A program made the position numbers and the translations under genes. Positions 60,944-64,000 of a stretch of DNA of 64,000 nucleotides are shown piece by piece. The notes beneath the pieces are model-generated. The model saw nothing but the letters and a program-made list of their open reading frames with translations, was not told where the DNA came from and searched no databases. Numbering within the stretch: the first letter of the stretch is position 1; each line of letters starts with the position of its first letter. The stretch spans positions 310,001 to 374,000 of the forward strand of contig NZ_AP022607.1 in NCBI RefSeq assembly GCF_010728725.1, written 5' to 3'. This stretch comes from Mycobacterium branderi (GTDB taxonomy: Bacteria > Actinomycetota > Actinomycetes > Mycobacteriales > Mycobacteriaceae).

Positions 60944-63900
60944 TCAGTGCATGTTGGCGGCGACCTTGCCGGCGACTTGGGCGGCGGAGTCGGCGGGCAC
61001 CGACGTGCCGCACACGCTGACGTCGATCACCGCGTTGGCGGCGGTAGTCATCGCCCGCTGACAAGTCCAACCCGGCCGGTCCGGATTGGTGTAGGACAAC
61101 CCCGGCATGCCGTGGTCGGTGTTGGTCGACCCGATCACCGAGCGGCTGGCCATGCTGTCGGATTTATCGGAGGTGACGGTCTTTCCTTCGCAGTTGGTCC
61201 ACGCCGAGGTCTGGCTGTCCTGGAAGTCCTCGGCGTCGGTGCTGCCCGGGAAGCTGGCGACCGCTTCGATGACCCAGTGCTGCCACGGCTGATCCGGTTC
61301 GTGCAGCACCTGCGCGGAGATCGCCGTCTTGGCGCTGCCGTCGTAGGTGGCGGACTGCGCGGGTAGGACGGCGCCGGTGCACTCCGCCGGGGTGAATGTT
61401 TCGTCCTTGTTCGGCGCGGCCAGCGAGGTGGCGACGAGATTGTCGGCCCCCACGATCGGGTTGACCGCGTCGGGTCGCAGCAGCGCACCGTCCAGCGCGG
61501 CGGGCGCGACCGTGTTCTGGGTCGTCGGCACCGGCGGCGGCCCACCGCGCGGCACTTCCGGCGGCCCGCCGGCGGCCTGGGTGCTGGGATGCTTGGTGAC
61601 GATCACCGCGGCGGCCAGCCCCGCCAGCACCACGATGACGACACCGGTGACAAGGGCGGTGCGCAGCCGGCTGCCCCCGCCAGCCGGGGTTCGGTCACCG
61701 GCAGCGGCGAGCCGCAGCCGCCACCGCACGAAGGCGGTGACCAGTACACCCAGCAGCAGCAGCACCGCGACGTCGGTCCACCACCACGGCGCCGAATGTG
61801 TCCACAGCTTGTCGGCGCTGACCAGCGGCGCCACCTTGCGCAGGTCCACGGTCGACGCCGAGGCCGCAAACCCCCAGCGGGCCGGCAGCAGCCAGGAGAC
61901 CTGTTCGAGCCCGGTTCGCCCGGTCACCGGCACCAGGCCGCCGGCGAACACCATCGAGATCATGATCACCCCGACCAGCAGCGGCAGTACCTGCTCGCTG
62001 GAGCGGGCCAGCGAGGACAACGCCAGCCCGACCATGGCCGAGACGATCGCGGTCAGTGCCAGTGTCAGCCACAGCTCGGCGTCGGCGTTGCCGAGCACCA
62101 CCGCACCGCGCACCGGCCCGCCCTTGCCGGCGATGGCGATGGCGACCACGACCGCGGTCTGAATGGCCGCGGCGACGCTGTAGACGACGACCTTGGCGCC
62201 CAGATACGCCGAGGCGGACAGACCCACCGCCTGCTCACGGCGGAAGATGGAGCGCTCACCTACCAGGTCGCGGATCGTCAGCGCCGCACCCAAGAACACC
62301 GCCGCCAGGTTGAGCAGCACCAGGATCTGTTGGGGCTCGTTGGGGGAGCGTCCGTGCGGATCCGCCTGGCCGAGCCCCACACTGCCGGGCACCACCAACG
62401 CCAGCGCGCCCAACAGGAACGGCAGGATCGTCAGGAACGCGAAGTAGCCGCGGTCCGCGGCGATCAACCGGGTCTGGCGGCGCGCCACGGTGAAGAACTG
62501 ACGCCACAGACTGGTGTGCGGCGGGGTGCCCACCGCGGCGCTGCCCGGCGGCAGCTGCTCGGGCGGCGGGGGCGCCGGGTGGCGCGCCAGGTATTCGCGG
62601 TGCACCCCGTCGGGATCGGTGCTGACCCGGGCGAAGATGTCGGCCCAGTCGGTGGTGCCCATCGCTGCTTCGATGCCGTTGGGCGGCCCGGCGAACGCGG
62701 TCTTGCCGCCCGGCGCCAGCAATAGCACCTGGTCGCACATGTTTAGGTAGGTCAGCGAGTGGGTGACCACGATGACCACCCGCCCGGCGTCGGCCAGGCG
62801 GCGCAGCATCGTCATCACCTGCCGGTCCAGCGCCGGGTCCAGGCCCGAGGTGGGTTCGTCGAGGATCAGCAGCGACGGGCCGGTCAGCAGTTCCATCGCC
62901 ACCGACGCCCGTTTGCGCTGCCCGCCGGAGAGCTTGTCGATCCGTTTCTTTTTGTGTTCGGTGAGTTCCAGCTCGGCCAGCACCCGCTCGACCACATTGC
63001 GGCGATCGGCGCGCGAGGTGTCCGGCGGTAGCCGCAGCTGCGCGGCGTAGCGCAGCGCCTGATCGACGGTCAGCGAACTGTGCACGACGTCGTCCTGGGG
63101 CACCAGGCCGATCCGGGAGCGCATCGAGGCGTATTCGGTGTGCACGTCGTGACCGTCGAAGGTGACCATTCCGGTGCTGGGCGGGGTGGAGCCGCCGACC
63201 AGCTTGATCAGCGTCGACTTGCCGGCCCCGGAGGGGCCGATCACCGCGGTGAGGGTTCCGGGCCGGGCGGTGAACGTCACGTCGGTCATCAGCGGGCGGC
63301 CGTCGATCACCAGGCCCAGGCCATATGCCTGCACTCCGCCGATGCGCGGCGGGGCCGGGCGGGGCACCAGGGTGGTGCCGGACACCGCCAGGTCGGTGTT
63401 ACCGACGGTGACGATGTCTCCTTCGCGCAGCAGGGCGCTGGTGATGCGCTGACCGTTGACGAATGTGCCGTTGCTGCTGCGGTTGTCGCGGATTTCCAGA
63501 CCGGCGGGGGTTACCTGCAGCAGTGCGTGGACCCGCGACGCGAGGGCGTCGTCGAGCACGATGGCGTTGGACTCGCCGCGCCCGATCGTGGTGAATCCCG
63601 ACGGCGTCGGCGCCAGCCGGAGCGGCACCATCTTTTTCACGACGCCGCTGAGCCGCTCCACCAGATCCTGTTCGCTCGGGGCCGGTTGGACCGGTCGCGC
63701 TCGTCCGATCGGCGCGGGCGGTGCCGGCGGCGCCGGGGGTCGGCCGGGCGGTGCACCGGCGGCGGGTGGCGGCGCGGAGGCCGGCCGCCCGGTGGACGTC
63801 CCCGCCGGGGGTGCTGCCGGTGGGGGAGTCTGCGGCGCGGCGCGGCGTGGCTGCGACGCCGCAGGAGACGGTGCCGCGGGCGCGGGCCGGCCCGCTGCCG

Positions 63901-64000
63901 CCGGCGGCGCGATCCGGAAGGCCAGCTTCGGCCCGGCCGGGTTGCCCACGGTGATCTGTGTGCCGTCGCGGATCGGCGCGGTGTCCACTTTCTTTCCGTC
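60944..64000 (-). CDS. FHA–ABC exporter of Rv1747 type fused to a PknH-type sensor domain (5′ end outside window)
   Basis: The frame stays open past the right edge, so the first FHA domain is cut; its end (ITVGNPAGPKLAFRI) is visible at about 63950. A Pro/Ala linker follows, then an FHA domain (TIGRGESNAIVLDDALASRVHA, DNRSSNGTFVNGQRI, 63600–63400). The ABC ATPase has Walker A GPSGAGKST, signature LSGGQRKR and Walker B LLILDEPTSGLD (63360–62640). About six transmembrane helices follow (62480–61690). Rv1747 ends there; here a further 200-residue PknH-like sensor domain follows (TPAECTGAVLP, SFPGSTDAEDFQDSQTSAWTNCEGK, CQRAMTTAANAVIDVSVCG). FHA domains bind phosphothreonine, so Ser/Thr kinases control the exporter; PknF does this for Rv1747. 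Confidence 0.9.
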   Translation of the reverse strand, partial: DGKKVDTAPIRDGTQITVGNPAGPKLAFRIAPPAAAGRPAPAAPSPAASQPRRAAPQTPPPAAPPAGTSTGRPASAPPPAAGAPPGRPPAPPAPPAPIGRARPVQPAPSEQDLVERLSGVVKKMVPLRLAPTPSGFTTIGRGESNAIVLDDALASRVHALLQVTPAGLEIRDNRSSNGTFVNGQRITSALLREGDIVTVGNTDLAVSGTTLVPRPAPPRIGGVQAYGLGLVIDGRPLMTDVTFTARPGTLTAVIGPSGAGKSTLIKLVGGSTPPSTGMVTFDGHDVHTEYASMRSRIGLVPQDDVVHSSLTVDQALRYAAQLRLPPDTSRADRRNVVERVLAELELTEHKKKRIDKLSGGQRKRASVAMELLTGPSLLILDEPTSGLDPALDRQVMTMLRRLADAGRVVIVVTHSLTYLNMCDQVLLLAPGGKTAFAGPPNGIEAAMGTTDWADIFARVSTDPDGVHREYLARHPAPPPPEQLPPGSAAVGTPPHTSLWRQFFTVARRQTRLIAADRGYFAFLTILPFLLGALALVVPGSVGLGQADPHGRSPNEPQQILVLLNLAAVFLGAALTIRDLVGERSIFRREQAVGLSASAYLGAKVVVYSVAAAIQTAVVVAIAIAGKGGPVRGAVVLGNADAELWLTLALTAIVSAMVGLALSSLARSSEQVLPLLVGVIMISMVFAGGLVPVTGRTGLEQVSWLLPARWGFAASASTVDLRKVAPLVSADKLWTHSAPWWWTDVAVLLLLGVLVTAFVRWRLRLAAAGDRTPAGGGSRLRTALVTGVVIVVLAGLAAAVIVTKHPSTQAAGGPPEVPRGGPPPVPTTQNTVAPAALDGALLRPDAVNPIVGADNLVATSLAAPNKDETFTPAECTGAVLPAQSATYDGSAKTAISAQVLHEPDQPWQHWVIEAVASFPGSTDAEDFQDSQTSAWTNCEGKTVTSDKSDSMASRSVIGSTNTDHGMPGLSYTNPDRPGWTCQRAMTTAANAVIDVSVCGTSVPADSAAQVAGKVAANMH

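Noticed and set aside
1..64000. tRNA, rRNA or CRISPR features
   Set aside because: I looked for T-arm consensus (GGTTCGAATCC and variants), rRNA-like stretches and regular short repeats and found none.

Overview
The window is high-GC actinobacterial DNA, and its gene content points to a slow-growing, probably non-tuberculous Mycobacterium. The evidence is an LprA-type lipoprotein followed by a DUF4189 protein (the Rv1270c–Rv1269c order of M. tuberculosis), six PknH-type sensor domains, four DUF7373 lipoproteins, an Rv1747-type FHA/ABC exporter, a PknF-like kinase and many GTG/TTG starts. I see no tRNA, rRNA, CRISPR array or intact insertion sequence.

Left part (about 0–7.2 kb): many small, mostly cytoplasmic, unrelated hypothetical genes, including a DUF4926 protein, a DUF7832-like protein, a tandem duplicate pair and a frameshifted DUF1508 gene. 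The variety and small size resemble an array of orphan immunity genes. Similar small genes recur at 12–14 kb (DUF1877, DUF4304, WD40) and 19–24 kb.

Middle part (7.4–37 kb): mainly cell-envelope genes. These are a membrane-tethered DsbA-like thiol oxidoreductase, a flotillin with a tiny NfeD-like partner, LppP/LprE, DUF4349, sensor-domain proteins, two relatives of a secreted cysteine-containing family, a paralogous pair of multi-pass membrane proteins and Pro/Tyr-rich tailed membrane proteins. A TrmH-type rRNA/tRNA methyltransferase is the main housekeeping-like enzyme.

The region 37.6–42.2 kb is the most striking. Two DUF7373 lipoproteins and a Ser/Thr kinase form a tight operon. The kinase has an intact PknF-like catalytic domain, one membrane span and an extracellular FecB/FhuD-type siderophore-binding domain, so it looks like a receptor kinase for an iron-chelate ligand with lipoprotein partners. 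After it come lprA, a DUF4189 protein, a DUF4333 protein with a repeated N-terminal tail, a decayed vapBC locus, a fourth DUF7373 lipoprotein and a Clp N-domain protein.

Right part (48–64 kb): more sensor and envelope proteins, an RlaP-type nucleotidyltransferase, a fatty-acid-hydroxylase/sterol-desaturase family enzyme, a decayed serine recombinase beside two further copies of the gene family that opens the window, and an Rv1747-type FHA–ABC exporter fused to a PknH-type sensor domain that runs off the right edge.

Two patterns cross gene boundaries. A ~66-bp structured repeat occurs in opposite orientations at 14.8 and 59.9 kb, with a compensatory base-pair change in its hairpin. A GTAGC/GCTAC operator-like motif occurs near three promoters.
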